From Metabacillus litoralis (GTDB lineage: Bacteria > Bacillota > Bacilli > Bacillales > Bacillaceae), in the NCBI RefSeq assembly GCF_003667825.1, contig NZ_CP033043.1, positions 1,857,501 through 1,921,500 of the forward strand: a DNA stretch of 64,000 nt, written 5' to 3'. The position numbers were made by a program, and so were the translations under genes. Each line of letters opens with the position of its first letter. The first letter of the stretch is position 1. Below, in pieces: positions 24,395 to 32,685 of the stretch. The notes below the pieces were generated by a model. That model saw only the letters and a list, made by a program, of their open reading frames with translations. It was not told the DNA's origin and made no database searches.

Positions 24395-24583
24395 CTAGAA
24401 TCCACCTTCCCCTCCCCCGCCATTTAGATGATTTAGATGATTAAATTGATTTCCCAACACTTCAGACTCTACATTATGATTCCCTTTGTTAACATCTGGA
24501 GGAACAGCTCCTGTTTTTTTATCAAAATATATAGCTAGTGTAATTACAATGCTTAATGGTATCAAAAAAAGCAACCAAATCAC
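24395..24583 (-). CDS. Small single-span membrane protein with Gly-rich tail
   Basis: A 62-residue protein. GGGGAG stands 5 bases before GTG at 24583, giving a start straight into the membrane span IWLLFLIPLSIVITLAIYF. An upstream ATG (24616) has no clear ribosome binding site and would add 11 residues. After the span come DKKTGAVPPD, an Asn/His-rich stretch and the end GGGGEGGF. The span and YFDKKTG match the protein at 674-811 (YFEKKSG). Function unknown. Its 3' end abuts the GGGACAG palindrome terminator. Confidence 0.6.
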   Translation of the reverse strand: MIWLLFLIPLSIVITLAIYFDKKTGAVPPDVNKGNHNVESEVLGNQFNHLNHLNGGGGEGGF

Positions 24584-24747
24584 AAAATCTCCCCTTTTAG
24601 TAGTCGACATACCCAAAAATAGAGTATTCAGATTATTTTTATTTTACCATAATTTTTCCATTAACTACAGATTTTCTCCTGATTTAACTAGTTTATCTCC
24701 CTTAAATAATCAATAAATAACAATTCTATATTGTTTTTAAAATAATA

Positions 24748-24784
24748 ATCTCAAATTGATATTTGTTTAATATCAATTTGAGAT
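24748..24784. promoter_or_regulatory. Perfect 16-bp AT-rich inverted repeat
   Basis: ATCTCAAATTGATATT (24748-24763), loop TGTTT, and its exact complement AATATCAATTTGAGAT (24769-24784). It lies about 84 bases upstream of the small gene at 24868. No gene ends here on either strand, so a terminator role is unlikely; an operator or leader hairpin is more plausible. Confidence 0.6.
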
Positions 24785-24867
24785 ATATAATAAAAACAAG
24801 AACAAAATAGAAAGCGTTCACAACACTAACAAGACAACGTTTTTTCCATATTTAAGGAGGATTTACC

Positions 24868-25014
24868 ATGAGCCAATTAGCTAGACAATCTAAAGTGAAG
24901 GATTTATTAGCGAAGAACAAATTCAATGAAAAAGAAATCGCAGAAATGACAGATCCGCAAATTGAATACTATCACTGGCTCTATTTTGAAGATTCTGTTT
25001 ACGACTATATGTAA
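24868..25014 (+). CDS. Small unrecognised protein, 48 residues
   Basis: A 48-residue protein behind AAGGAGG, with a strong terminator after it. It is highly charged in the first half (MSQLARQSKVKDLLAKNK), followed by FNEKEIAEMTDPQIEYYHWL and an acidic aromatic end (YFEDSVYDYM). The 'EKEIxxMTDxQIEYYxWL' pattern recalls short BH0509-like Bacillus proteins, but I cannot be sure. A perfect 16-bp inverted repeat lies 84 bases upstream and may regulate it. No function is proposed. Confidence 0.65.
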   Translation: MSQLARQSKVKDLLAKNKFNEKEIAEMTDPQIEYYHWLYFEDSVYDYM

Positions 25015-25032
25015 TTTACTATATTAATAAAG

Positions 25033-25067
25033 AAAAAGCTTTTGTACTTTGTACAAAAGCTTTTTTG
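25033..25067 (+). terminator. Strong terminator
   Basis: AAAAGCTTTTGTAC-TTT-GTACAAAAGCTTTTTTG, a 14-bp perfect stem with a T-run. Confidence 0.88.
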
Positions 25068-25102
25068 TTTTTACAATCCCCTTTTAAAGCTCATGAATCC
25101 CT

Positions 25103-25150
25103 AAAATACGGAACAACTTTTTAAACCACGATTACCAAAAATACGAAACA
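25103..25150 (+). promoter_or_regulatory. Direct repeats upstream of the sigma-54-type promoter (possible activator sites)
   Basis: AAAATACGGAACA (25103-25115) and AAAATACGAAACA (25138-25150), starting 35 bases apart, end 123-158 bases before the -24 element. This distance is usual for enhancer-binding activators of sigma-54 promoters. Inference only. Confidence 0.4.
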
Positions 25151-25273
25151 TCGCCAATAATTTGATTATTTCATGCCAGAATTTTGGCCTACTTTCAATT
25201 CATATCATGTTAAAACTAGTTAATAAAGCTTATAAAATCATATCTTTTATAAAAAGTCTAAACTTTAGAATCT

Positions 25274-25290
25274 TGGCACACCTCTTGCAT
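25274..25290 (+). promoter_or_regulatory. Sigma-54 (SigL)-type -24/-12 promoter of adhA
   Basis: TGGCAC-ACCTC-TTGCAT: both elements match the sigma-54 consensus with the required 5-base gap, and the GG and GC doublets are 12 bases apart. It ends 36 bases before the adhA ATG. Confidence 0.8.
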
Positions 25291-25325
25291 ATATGTTTAT
25301 CGAAAAACAAAGGGAGGGCTTAAAT

Positions 25326-26390
25326 ATGAAAACAAGTGTTGACCAACAAGTAACAAATCCAGTTATTCCTACAACAATGAAAGCTGCAGTTGTAAACGAA
25401 TTCAAACAAAAACTAGAGGTAAAAGAAATTCCAGTCCCAACTCTTGAGTATGGCGAAATTTTAGTGAAAATTAAAGCATGTGGAGTTTGTCACACTGACC
25501 TTCACGCTGCACACGGTGACTGGCCGGTAAAACCAAAGCTTCCATTAGTACCTGGACATGAAGGTGTTGGAGAGGTCTTAAAGATGGCAGAAGGTGTCAC
25601 TTCCATTAAAATTGGAGATATTGTTGGTATTCCTTGGTTATACTCAGCTTGTGGTGAATGTGAATACTGCTTAACTGGGAGAGAAACACTTTGTCATGAT
25701 CAGTTAAATGCCGGCTATTCAGTTGACGGGGGTTATGCAGAATATTGTAAAGCACCTGCAAACTATGTTGTAAAAGTACCAGCTGGTGTTGATCTTGCTG
25801 AAATTTCTCCAATTTTCTGTGCTGGGGTTACAACATACAAGGCTTTAAAAGTAAGTGAAGCTAAACCTGGTGACTGGGTAGCGATTTATGGTATCGGCGG
25901 TCTTGGACATGTTGCACTGCAATATGCAAAAGCAATGGGCTTCAACGTGATTGCTGTAGATATTCAAGATGACAAGCTTGATTTAGCATCCGAGTTAGGA
26001 GCAGATTTAACAATCAATGGCTTAAAATGTGATCCTATTCAGGAAATTAAAGAAAAAGTAGGCGGAGTTCAAGCAGCTGTTAGTGTTGCGGTAACGAAAA
26101 AAGCATTTGAACAAGCTTATGGATCTGTTAAGCGTGGTGGAACTCTAGTCGTTGTTGGTCTTCCAAACGATGAGTTACCAATTCCAATTTTTGATACTGT
26201 TCTTAACGGTGTTACTGTAAAAGGTTCAATTGTTGGAACAAGAAAAGATCTCCAAGAAGCCGTGCAGTTTGCTGCAGATGGAAAAGTAAAAACAAATATT
26301 TCAACAGAGCCACTTGATAACATTAATGAGGTATTCGAAAGAATGGAGAAAGGTCAAATTAACGGACGTGTTGTACTAACACTTGAATAG
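25326..26390 (+). CDS. adhA: Zinc-dependent alcohol dehydrogenase
   Basis: A 354-residue NAD-dependent medium-chain alcohol dehydrogenase. Catalytic zinc ligands are in [10 protein letters not shown] and GHEGVGEV; the structural zinc has four cysteines in [15 protein letters not shown]. The Rossmann motif is [17 protein letters not shown] (about 190). It starts at ATG 25326 behind GGGAGGG; the N-terminus carries about 17 extra residues ([15 protein letters not shown]) before the usual MKAAVV. It belongs to the AdhA/AdhT (ADH-HT) group that oxidises ethanol or reduces acetaldehyde. A sigma-54-type promoter and possible activator sites precede it, so it is probably induced through an enhancer-binding protein coded elsewhere. 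Confidence 0.92.
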   Translation: MKTSVDQQVTNPVIPTTMKAAVVNEFKQKLEVKEIPVPTLEYGEILVKIKACGVCHTDLHAAHGDWPVKPKLPLVPGHEGVGEVLKMAEGVTSIKIGDIVGIPWLYSACGECEYCLTGRETLCHDQLNAGYSVDGGYAEYCKAPANYVVKVPAGVDLAEISPIFCAGVTTYKALKVSEAKPGDWVAIYGIGGLGHVALQYAKAMGFNVIAVDIQDDKLDLASELGADLTINGLKCDPIQEIKEKVGGVQAAVSVAVTKKAFEQAYGSVKRGGTLVVVGLPNDELPIPIFDTVLNGVTVKGSIVGTRKDLQEAVQFAADGKVKTNISTEPLDNINEVFERMEKGQINGRVVLTLE

Positions 26391-26492
26391 TCGTTAATTA
26401 GTATGGACGAGGATAACTTTATTTTTGTCGAGAGTAAAATCGTCATCCCTTTATTAACTTAATTAACCATATAATAAAAAAACAAAACCATA

Positions 26493-26541
26493 AAAAAAGC
26501 GTTCAATTGACCAAAATTACATGGTACAAATGAATGCTTTT
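26493..26541 (+). terminator. Terminator of adhA
   Basis: AAAAAAGCGTTCA and TGAATGCTTTTT arms around an about 20-base loop, with a T-run. Confidence 0.65.
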
Positions 26542-26568
26542 TATCTTTGAATGAAAAGCACAATAAAA

Positions 26569-26594
26569 GCTCAAGAACTGAGAATTCCTTGAGC
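26569..26594 (-). terminator. Terminator of the small membrane gene
   Basis: GCTCAAG and CTTGAGC arms around a 12-base loop, followed by TTTTATTG on the minus strand, 5 bases after the stop codon. Confidence 0.7.
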
Positions 26595-26598
26595 AATA

Positions 26599-26739
26599 CT
26601 AGTTATGAAAGACACCACCTATAAATCCATCTGTTAGTTCATAGCCAAATATAAATGATCCAATAATATAAGCTAATATGAAGGCAATAATTATTCCAAC
26701 AAAGTTATTTTCAATTTGCTTTATTTTTTCATTTTTCAT
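26599..26739 (-). CDS. Small single-span membrane protein, 46 residues
   Basis: A 46-residue protein behind GGAGGAAAGCC. The charged N-terminus MKNEKIKQIENN is followed by one hydrophobic span (FVGIIIAFILAYIIGSFIFG) and a short exterior tail ending GGVFHN. It has its own terminator. I do not recognise the family; small proteins of this shape are common in Bacillus. It lies between adhA (convergent) and dsdA (same direction, about 180 bases upstream). Confidence 0.65.
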   Translation of the reverse strand: MKNEKIKQIENNFVGIIIAFILAYIIGSFIFGYELTDGFIGGVFHN

Positions 26740-26924
26740 GGCTTTCCTCCTGCATTTACCTTTAATAACGATTATTCTTAATATTCCTACTTGAATTTAA
26801 GTTATACCGATTATATAAGCGGGTAAATACATTCAGTTAAGCTTTCAGAACAGGTTTTAAATATTTTACCAAATACATGCCATCTACAAAAAATACCCAA
26901 TAAACCAATAATTAAAATTATGAT

Positions 26925-28250
26925 TTATTTCTTCAGAAAATATTTCCCCTTTTCATAGTTCTCCTTCTTCATCTCTTCCGGTAACATGCTTCCCCCTGTT
27001 GCCCACACCAAATGAGTTGCATGAGGATACTGAAATTCGGGTTGATGAATTACATGTATTACACCTGGAAATCCTGCTAAAGCTGAAGGTTCTAAATTTA
27101 TATCCTCTGTGTCAACTAACATAGTAAGCAGTTGAAACAGATGTTTATCTTCAACAGTATAAACCCCACTGATGAGTTCTTCTAAAAGCTTTCCAACAAA
27201 ACCAGAAGGTCTGCCTACAGCTAATCCGTCAGCTTCTGTGACATTATCAATATCAAAATCTTGGACAGAAACTTTTTCATGTAGTCCAGTTAATAAACCT
27301 AGTAGCATTGCTGGAGAATGAGTTGGCTCTGCAAAGAAGCAATGCACAGCATCCTTAAAAATCAATTTTAAGCCGAAAGCAACTCCGCCTGGACCTCCAC
27401 CCACACCACAAGGTAAATAGACGAATAGCGGTTTTTCTTCATTAACTACTATCCCTAACTCTTCTAATTGCTTTTGTAATCGCAGCGCTGCGACTGCGTA
27501 TCCTAAAAACAGATCTTTCGAATTCTCATCATCTATAAAATGCATATTCTCATTTGCTTGAGCTTGCCTTCTTCCTTCAGAAACAGCTCTACTATAGTCT
27601 GAATTATACTCAATAACAGTAACACCTTTTTCTTTTAATAAGTCTTTTTTCCATTTTTTCGCATCAGCTGACATGTGCACATATACATTGAACCCTAATT
27701 TGGCACTTATGATTCCAATACTAAGTCCGAGATTACCTGTCGAACCTACAGCGATTGAATAGTGTGAAAATAATTCTCTAAACGATTTGTTAGTTAAAAT
27801 GGAGTAATCATCATCATATGATAACATTCCGTTGTCTATAGCAATTCGTTCAGCATATTTTAATACTTCATAAATTCCACCTCTAGCTTTAATGGAACCT
27901 GAAATAGGTAACATGTTGTCAGTTTTCAGAAAAACTTCTTGATTTACATGCATCTTATAGTAATTCTCCATCGCCTTTTTCATTTTAGGAATACGAATAG
28001 TTAGCGATTCAATCATTCCATTTGCCTCTTTTGTTTCTGGGAAAGCCTTGATAAGATATGGTGCAAATCTTATTAGCCTTTCTTCCGCTTCCTTCACATC
28101 ATCCAGCGTAATGGAAAGTTTTAATACAGCTTCTTCAAAATTCTTATATTTAGGATTCCTCCAAAATGTTTCCTCTGTTTCAATAATTCTATGTAAATTT
28201 GGATCTTCTCTTTTCCATTCTTCTAATGTTTTACCATGAATTAATTTCAT
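26925..28250 (-). CDS. dsdA: D-serine dehydratase (D-serine ammonia-lyase)
   Basis: A 441-residue PLP enzyme of fold type II matching DsdA, which converts D-serine to pyruvate and ammonia. The PLP lysine lies in [11 protein letters not shown] (about 115-125), the phosphate-binding glycine loop is [11 protein letters not shown], and [14 protein letters not shown] is the typical glycine-rich block. Length agrees with the family. D-serine is toxic to cell-wall and pantothenate synthesis, so the role is detoxification or use as carbon and nitrogen. It is followed by no partner permease here. Confidence 0.94.
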   Translation of the reverse strand: MKLIHGKTLEEWKREDPNLHRIIETEETFWRNPKYKNFEEAVLKLSITLDDVKEAEERLIRFAPYLIKAFPETKEANGMIESLTIRIPKMKKAMENYYKMHVNQEVFLKTDNMLPISGSIKARGGIYEVLKYAERIAIDNGMLSYDDDYSILTNKSFRELFSHYSIAVGSTGNLGLSIGIISAKLGFNVYVHMSADAKKWKKDLLKEKGVTVIEYNSDYSRAVSEGRRQAQANENMHFIDDENSKDLFLGYAVAALRLQKQLEELGIVVNEEKPLFVYLPCGVGGGPGGVAFGLKLIFKDAVHCFFAEPTHSPAMLLGLLTGLHEKVSVQDFDIDNVTEADGLAVGRPSGFVGKLLEELISGVYTVEDKHLFQLLTMLVDTEDINLEPSALAGFPGVIHVIHQPEFQYPHATHLVWATGGSMLPEEMKKENYEKGKYFLKK

Positions 28251-28266
28251 TAAAATTACCCTCTTT

Positions 28267-28539
28267 TTATTTTTTCTTTTTCATTCCTAAAAAATAACCA
28301 ATATAAAAAATAACGATTGAATAACCAATTAACATAAGAATAGGTGTTGGGATGGATAGACTAAAGTTTACAAGTGCAGAGTATGCTTTAAGGATTTGTG
28401 GTGCCAATTGATCCTTAGTAGATAGATAATATATGTTCACAATGAATAAACAAAGTATAATAAAAAATAAAGCGCGGAAAATTTGTGTTATGTTCGTTTG
28501 CTTCTTTGCTTTCGGTCCTGTTTTTTTTGCCGTTTCCAT
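28267..28539 (-). CDS. Two-span membrane protein upstream of dsdA
   Basis: A 90-residue protein starting at the ATG at 28539, 9 bases after GGGAG. A basic N-terminus ([16 protein letters not shown]) precedes two hydrophobic spans (about 26-42 and 66-84) and a terminal KKKK. It lies 16 bases upstream of dsdA in the same direction, so the two are probably cotranscribed. The basic ends suggest both termini are cytosolic. I do not recognise the family. Confidence 0.7.
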   Translation of the reverse strand: METAKKTGPKAKKQTNITQIFRALFFIILCLFIVNIYYLSTKDQLAPQILKAYSALVNFSLSIPTPILMLIGYSIVIFYIGYFLGMKKKK

Positions 28540-28739
28540 ATTCTGCTCCCTTCCCAATTCTTCTTAAGTAATAACATTATATTTAACTTAGATAGTTCCT
28601 GCTTTTTAATTTTAAAAATCTCTAAAAAAAGAATTCAACTAAGCTTTTATGAAAGTGGCCAATCCAAATTTATAAAAATTAGCTAAACCTTACATTTTTG
28701 TAGGATTTTTTTAATACAATTCTTTTAGAGGTGATAAAA

Positions 28740-29180
28740 ATGCCAAGAGTAAAATACACCGAGAGTGACATCGATTTAATGGCAAGGATGATGAGAGCAG
28801 AAGCAGAAGGTGAAGGCAAACTAGGAATGCTGATGGTTGGCAATGTTATTGTTAATCGGCTAAAGGCTAATTGTTTAGATTTTAAAGACTTACGATCAGT
28901 GCGAGATGTTATTTATCAAGTGCAGGGAGGAAATTATTCTTTTGAGGCCGTTCAAAAAGGGAATGTTTTTTACCAAAGAGCAAGAGGTATAGAAAAAAAA
29001 TTAGCTAAACAAAATCTTGAATATTGGAGAGAACATCCTTCAAAGTTTGCACTTTGGTACTTTAATCCTTATGCTGCATGTCCACCTACATGGTACGATC
29101 AACCTATCACAGGACAATACAAACAACATTGCTATTACGAACCAAAGCCTAACACATGCGAAGGTGCTTACGTTTGGTAA
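28740..29180 (+). CDS. cwlJ: Spore cortex-lytic cell wall hydrolase CwlJ
   Basis: A 146-residue hydrolase of the SleB/CwlJ (Hydrolase_2) family without signal peptide or peptidoglycan-binding domain, as usual for CwlJ. Diagnostic blocks are LMARMMRAEAEGEGKLGMLM (with the catalytic Glu), VGNVIVNRL, YSFEAVQKGN and ALWYFNPYAACPPTWYDQ near the end. CwlJ sits in the spore coat and digests cortex during germination in response to calcium dipicolinate. The start at 28740 follows GAGGTG. Its usual partner gerQ is not adjacent here. A terminator follows. Confidence 0.93.
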   Translation: MPRVKYTESDIDLMARMMRAEAEGEGKLGMLMVGNVIVNRLKANCLDFKDLRSVRDVIYQVQGGNYSFEAVQKGNVFYQRARGIEKKLAKQNLEYWREHPSKFALWYFNPYAACPPTWYDQPITGQYKQHCYYEPKPNTCEGAYVW

Positions 29181-29185
29181 AAGTA

Positions 29186-29211
29186 AATCCCCACATTTGT
29201 GGGGATTTTTG
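29186..29211. terminator. Terminator of cwlJ
   Basis: AATCCCCACA-TT-TGTGGGGATTTTT, a 10-bp stem with a T-run. Confidence 0.88.
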
Positions 29212-29214
29212 TTA

Positions 29215-29367
29215 TTAATCTTTCGTATTAGAATCATTTGCATTTTTTGGATCGAAACATTGAAAACAAAATAGCTCTGATTGATCGTTTAGCTCTCCAT
29301 TTAAAAATCCGTCAATACAATATATCGTCTTTCTACATTCAATACAAATCCCTACTTTTTCGACCAT
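29215..29367 (-). CDS. Small four-cysteine protein, 50 residues
   Basis: A 50-residue protein with CIECRKTIYCIDG and CFQCFDPKN, that is two CxxC pairs plus extra cysteines, arranged like a small zinc knuckle. It is acidic and Asn-rich at the end. No strong ribosome binding site is visible. It is convergent with cwlJ, with only the terminator between. It has some similarity in shape to small Bacillus zinc proteins such as Gin (anti-sigma-G), but the spacing differs and I do not assign it. Confidence 0.5.
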   Translation of the reverse strand: MVEKVGICIECRKTIYCIDGFLNGELNDQSELFCFQCFDPKNANDSNTKD

Positions 29368-29382
29368 AATAATTTTCCCATA

Positions 29383-29904
29383 CTAAAATAATTCGTAATG
29401 AACGAGTTCATTTTTTGGAGTACTATCCTTTTTACTTGGGGCTTCTCTTTGATACCCCAAACCTAAGACCGCAACAACCCTTCGATCAGCAGGAATGTGA
29501 AGGGTTTTTCTAACATATTCTTCTCTTTGTTCAGATTCTACTTCATCCTCCATATTAAAAACAGCTCCAAAAGCACAACCAAGTCCTTCGTTAACTGCTG
29601 ATAACCAAATATAACTACACGCAATAGATGCATCCTGCAGCCAATACTTGCTAATTTCAGGACGCCCTGTAACAATAATCGCAGCTTGCGCTTCTTTCAA
29701 CCACTTCATATATGGTGTTGAATGGTAAAGAAGATCTAATTTCTCACGATTTGTTACAACAATAAATTCTCTAGAAGGCAAGTTGTTACCAGTCGGGGCT
29801 AAACAAGCTTGATTAAGAAGTTCCTTCATCACTTCTTTTGGAATTTTTTCTTCTAAAAAACTTGTAATTTCTCTACGTTTCTTAATCACCTGAGTAAATT
29901 CCAT
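29383..29904 (-). CDS. Nitroreductase family protein
   Basis: A 173-residue FMN-dependent nitroreductase-fold protein, starting at ATG 29904 behind GTGGAGGGG. Visible blocks are IKKRREITSF (FMN phosphate site), LLNQACLAPTGNNLPSREFI, and a C-terminal AVLGLGYQREAP. It is at the short end for the family. Members reduce nitroaromatics, flavins, quinones or dehalogenate; the physiological substrate is unknown. An earlier in-frame ATG at 29976 would add 24 residues but lacks a ribosome binding site. Confidence 0.88.
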   Translation of the reverse strand: MEFTQVIKKRREITSFLEEKIPKEVMKELLNQACLAPTGNNLPSREFIVVTNREKLDLLYHSTPYMKWLKEAQAAIIVTGRPEISKYWLQDASIACSYIWLSAVNEGLGCAFGAVFNMEDEVESEQREEYVRKTLHIPADRRVVAVLGLGYQREAPSKKDSTPKNELVHYELF

Positions 29905-30016
29905 TCTTTTCCCCTCCACAATAAAGATATATTTTATATGCATCTTTATTTCACCAAATATAGGAAAAGAAATCAATCATTTCATCTTATGTAAAGGAAT
30001 TACCTTGTCATTATTA

Positions 30017-30940
30017 CTATTTGCTAATCTTTCCATCTTTCTTTTCACTTCGATTAAATGTATTTAATACATTTTGAAAAAGTTCAGGATTATTCGTAAA
30101 TACACCGTTAACTCCCCATAACAATGCGTTTTCCATTTCTTCCTCGTCATTTATTGTGTAGGGATGAATGTCAAGACCACTTTTCCTAGCCTTTTCTACA
30201 TATGCTTGATCGATAGATTGAAAGTTAGGAGCAATTCCGATCGCGTATTTTTTAATAGCAGCTAGTTGTTTGTCCGAAATACAGGCTTTATCTGTATAAG
30301 CAAGAAGCTGAACTAAAGGGATGTTAGGGTTTAGCTCGTGAATTTTTTCTAAGCTTTCTGAACTGAATGATTGGATAAGCACATGGTTAGAATCATCATT
30401 ATGGCTGGTAAGCTGATAGATATCTAGAAGTTCTAGTAGTTTTTCCTCCATATTTCGATATATTATTGGTGATTTTGTTTCAATATAATAATTAGCTTCT
30501 TTTCCAAACGTTTGAAAAATTTCCTCTAAAGTAGGTACTTCCAATTCTTTAAAAGCTTCGTCTGCATACTTCGGGTACATGTCATTAAACCACGAACCAG
30601 CATCCAATTTCTTAATTTCATTCAATGTCATATCTTTAACGAATCCAGTTCCATTTGTTGTACGATCCACCGTTTCATCATGCATGGCAACAAGATGACC
30701 ATCCTTTGAAATTTGCAAATCTATTTCGATATAACTCCCATTAACCTTCTCCCCCAGTTTATAAGATGCAATCGTATGTTCAGGTGCATGTCCTGAAGCA
30801 CCACGGTGCGCAACAATTAAATGGCTTGTATTAGATTTTGAAGAATTCACTTGTTGTGATAATGGAATTTGTAATTTAGAAATCATAAGAACAACGATCG
30901 TGATAAAGAAAAATGCCGGCGCCAATCTTTTCATATTCAT
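30017..30940 (-). CDS. Glycerophosphodiester phosphodiesterase, membrane-anchored
   Basis: A 307-residue GlpQ/UgpQ-type phosphodiesterase. An N-terminal hydrophobic segment (about residues 8-24) is a signal or anchor. The catalytic blocks follow: HLIVAHRGASGHAPEHTIAS (about 40-59), YIEIDLQISKDGHLVAMHDE (metal-binding Glu and Asp, His) and YYIETKSP. It hydrolyses glycerophosphodiesters or teichoic acid ends to glycerol-3-phosphate outside the membrane. The ribosome binding site AGGGAG lies inside a hairpin-forming inverted repeat (30944-30991), which suggests translational control. Downstream of the ABC genes but with over 100 bases between. Confidence 0.9.
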   Translation of the reverse strand: MNMKRLAPAFFFITIVVLMISKLQIPLSQQVNSSKSNTSHLIVAHRGASGHAPEHTIASYKLGEKVNGSYIEIDLQISKDGHLVAMHDETVDRTTNGTGFVKDMTLNEIKKLDAGSWFNDMYPKYADEAFKELEVPTLEEIFQTFGKEANYYIETKSPIIYRNMEEKLLELLDIYQLTSHNDDSNHVLIQSFSSESLEKIHELNPNIPLVQLLAYTDKACISDKQLAAIKKYAIGIAPNFQSIDQAYVEKARKSGLDIHPYTINDEEEMENALLWGVNGVFTNNPELFQNVLNTFNRSEKKDGKISK

Positions 30941-30943
30941 ACA

Positions 30944-30991
30944 ACAAACTCCCTCAAGTAATGTATATCTCTCACTTTAAAGGGAGTTTGT
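30944..30991 (-). promoter_or_regulatory. Inverted repeat covering the ribosome binding site of the phosphodiesterase gene
   Basis: On the minus strand ACAAACTCCCT (30991-30981) is followed 26 bases later by AGGGAGTTTGT (30954-30944), perfect 11-bp arms. The 3' arm contains the AGGGAG ribosome binding site just before the ATG at 30940. Confidence 0.65.
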
Positions 30992-31052
30992 AAATTTCAA
31001 GCTTCTTTTTTGTAAATTTTTTCTTTATACTTACCACCGATTTTTTTCTAGT

Positions 31053-31793
31053 TCAATCAGTCCATCGAAAAAACTTCATTCCAATGATGGAGCAAGAAAC
31101 AAAAATCATAGCTAAAACCCCAATATCACCCAAGGCTTGTGCTGTAAAAAGCATCCCGTTCCAACCATCTCTTAACACATTTACAACATAAGTTAAAGGA
31201 ACAATGATCGCTATTTTTTGTAAAATTTCAGGTAGAGCTTCAAGCGGAAGCGTTGCACCTGATAAAAACATCATCGGATACATGGCGACCATGGCGATTC
31301 CTAGTGCTGTTTGCATTCTTTTCACCAGACTAGAAACGAGAAAACCTAATGAAAAAAATGTGATCGAACAAAATGTTAATGAAAGGAAAAATTCGATTGG
31401 ACTTTTTGTTAAATTCGTAGAAAATCCAAATTTTGATATAAGCAAAATTTCTATGACGCCAATATAAATCGCAAAAAATCCTTTTATAATCGTTGCAGTA
31501 AAAATGGCTTTTTGATTAATTGGCGTTCCTTTAAGCCGCTTATAAACTCCTTTTTCCCGGTCAATCACTACTTGAAGCCCCATTGAGAAAAATGCTGTTG
31601 TAAAAATAATAATCGCAATCATACTTGGAATATAAGCCTGAAAATAATCCAACCCATCATAGGAATTTGTTTTAAACATTAACCCAAATACAACAAAACT
31701 AACTCCTGGTACAATAAACGTAAAAAGTAACGCTAATGTTTCACGAAAAAATAATGTTAATTCCATTTTTGTATGTGTAATAACTGACTGCAT
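31053..31793 (-). CDS. ABC-2 type transporter permease
   Basis: A 246-residue membrane protein with about six spans in the ABC-2 permease arrangement: ETLALLFTFIVPGVSFVVFG at about 18-37, AIIIFTTAFFSMGLQVVIDREKG in which DREKG is the typical cytosolic turn, and MYPMMFLSGATLPLEALPEI before the last spans. It lies 13 bases after its ATPase gene. Together they form an exporter of the antibiotic, lipid or polymer type. Homologues next to two-component systems often handle antimicrobial stress, but the substrate is unknown. Confidence 0.9.
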   Translation of the reverse strand: MQSVITHTKMELTLFFRETLALLFTFIVPGVSFVVFGLMFKTNSYDGLDYFQAYIPSMIAIIIFTTAFFSMGLQVVIDREKGVYKRLKGTPINQKAIFTATIIKGFFAIYIGVIEILLISKFGFSTNLTKSPIEFFLSLTFCSITFFSLGFLVSSLVKRMQTALGIAMVAMYPMMFLSGATLPLEALPEILQKIAIIVPLTYVVNVLRDGWNGMLFTAQALGDIGVLAMIFVSCSIIGMKFFRWTD

Positions 31794-31806
31794 GTTTACT
31801 CCTCCT

Positions 31807-32523
31807 TTAATGACCTACCGCGTATTCTAAGTAAACATCTTCCATTGAACCTTTATCATTCAATGATTGAATTAACTTAATAGGCTCATCACATGCAACC
31901 AGTTTGCCTTTTTTTATGATTGCGATTCGATCACAATGCCTTTGTGCTTCATCCATATAATGAGTCGAAAGAATAATTGTTTTACCTTCCGCTCTAAACT
32001 TGTTTATAGCCTTCCATAGTTCAAATCGTGCCTGTGGATCTAATCCAGTAGTTGGTTCATCTAAGAAAATAATCTCTGGATCGTTCACCAGCGCTAGTGC
32101 AAGAGACGTTCGCTGCTGCCAACCACCTGATAAATTTTTAACATATTTATTGAGATAAGGCTCAAGTTCAAGTGTTGAAATGATTTCTTTTAAGTCTCGT
32201 CTTTTTTCATAATAAGAACTAAATAGATTAAGTGCCTCTTTTACTTTAATCCGATCATAAAGAGCTGTTTGCTGAAGCTGAATCCCAATTTTTTGTTTCA
32301 TTTCATTTGAAGCTAATATCATATCCATCCCTAAAACCCTCACTGATCCAGAATCGGGCTTTCTAAGTCCCATCATCATCTCTAATGTTGTTGATTTTCC
32401 AGCTCCATTTGCCCCGATAATACCAAGTACCTCTCCTTTTCTAACCTGTAGGGTAATTCCATCAACTGCTATAACATCTCCGTAACTTTTCACAATATGT
32501 TCAAGTTCAATTACATTTACCAT
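31807..32523 (-). CDS. ABC transporter ATP-binding protein
   Basis: A 238-residue ATPase. Walker A is GANGAGKST (about 38-46), the Q-loop is IGIQLQQTALYD, the signature is NLSGGWQQR (Trp after LSGG), Walker B is IIFLDEPTTGLD and the switch His lies in ILSTHYMDEA. It powers the permease coded 13 bases downstream. It lies downstream of the sensor kinase and response regulator genes in the same direction; a hairpin at 32652-32685 separates the two pairs. Confidence 0.93.
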   Translation of the reverse strand: MVNVIELEHIVKSYGDVIAVDGITLQVRKGEVLGIIGANGAGKSTTLEMMMGLRKPDSGSVRVLGMDMILASNEMKQKIGIQLQQTALYDRIKVKEALNLFSSYYEKRRDLKEIISTLELEPYLNKYVKNLSGGWQQRTSLALALVNDPEIIFLDEPTTGLDPQARFELWKAINKFRAEGKTIILSTHYMDEAQRHCDRIAIIKKGKLVACDEPIKLIQSLNDKGSMEDVYLEYAVGH

Positions 32524-32651
32524 CTTCCCAACTCCTTTTGTCTTGGCTCTATTTATAACCTTATCTTACAAACTGAGTCTTAATTTAATCTTAACTGAAC
32601 CATATTTTACTATTAAACTTACATGTAATTGATCAAAGGGTAATGCAAAAT

Positions 32652-32685
32652 AAAGAGGTATAACACTAATGTGCTATACCTCTTT
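32652..32685 (-). terminator. Terminator between the kinase and ABC genes
   Basis: On the minus strand AAAGAGGTATA-GCACATTAGTGT-TATACCTCTTTATTTT overlaps the kinase stop codon. Confidence 0.8.

Larger units (their letters stand above)
25015..25325. other. Intergenic: terminator, direct repeats and sigma-54-type promoter
   Basis: No gene. It holds the terminator of the small gene (25033-25067), two direct repeats at 25103 and 25138, and the sigma-54-type promoter of adhA at 25274. Confidence 0.6.
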
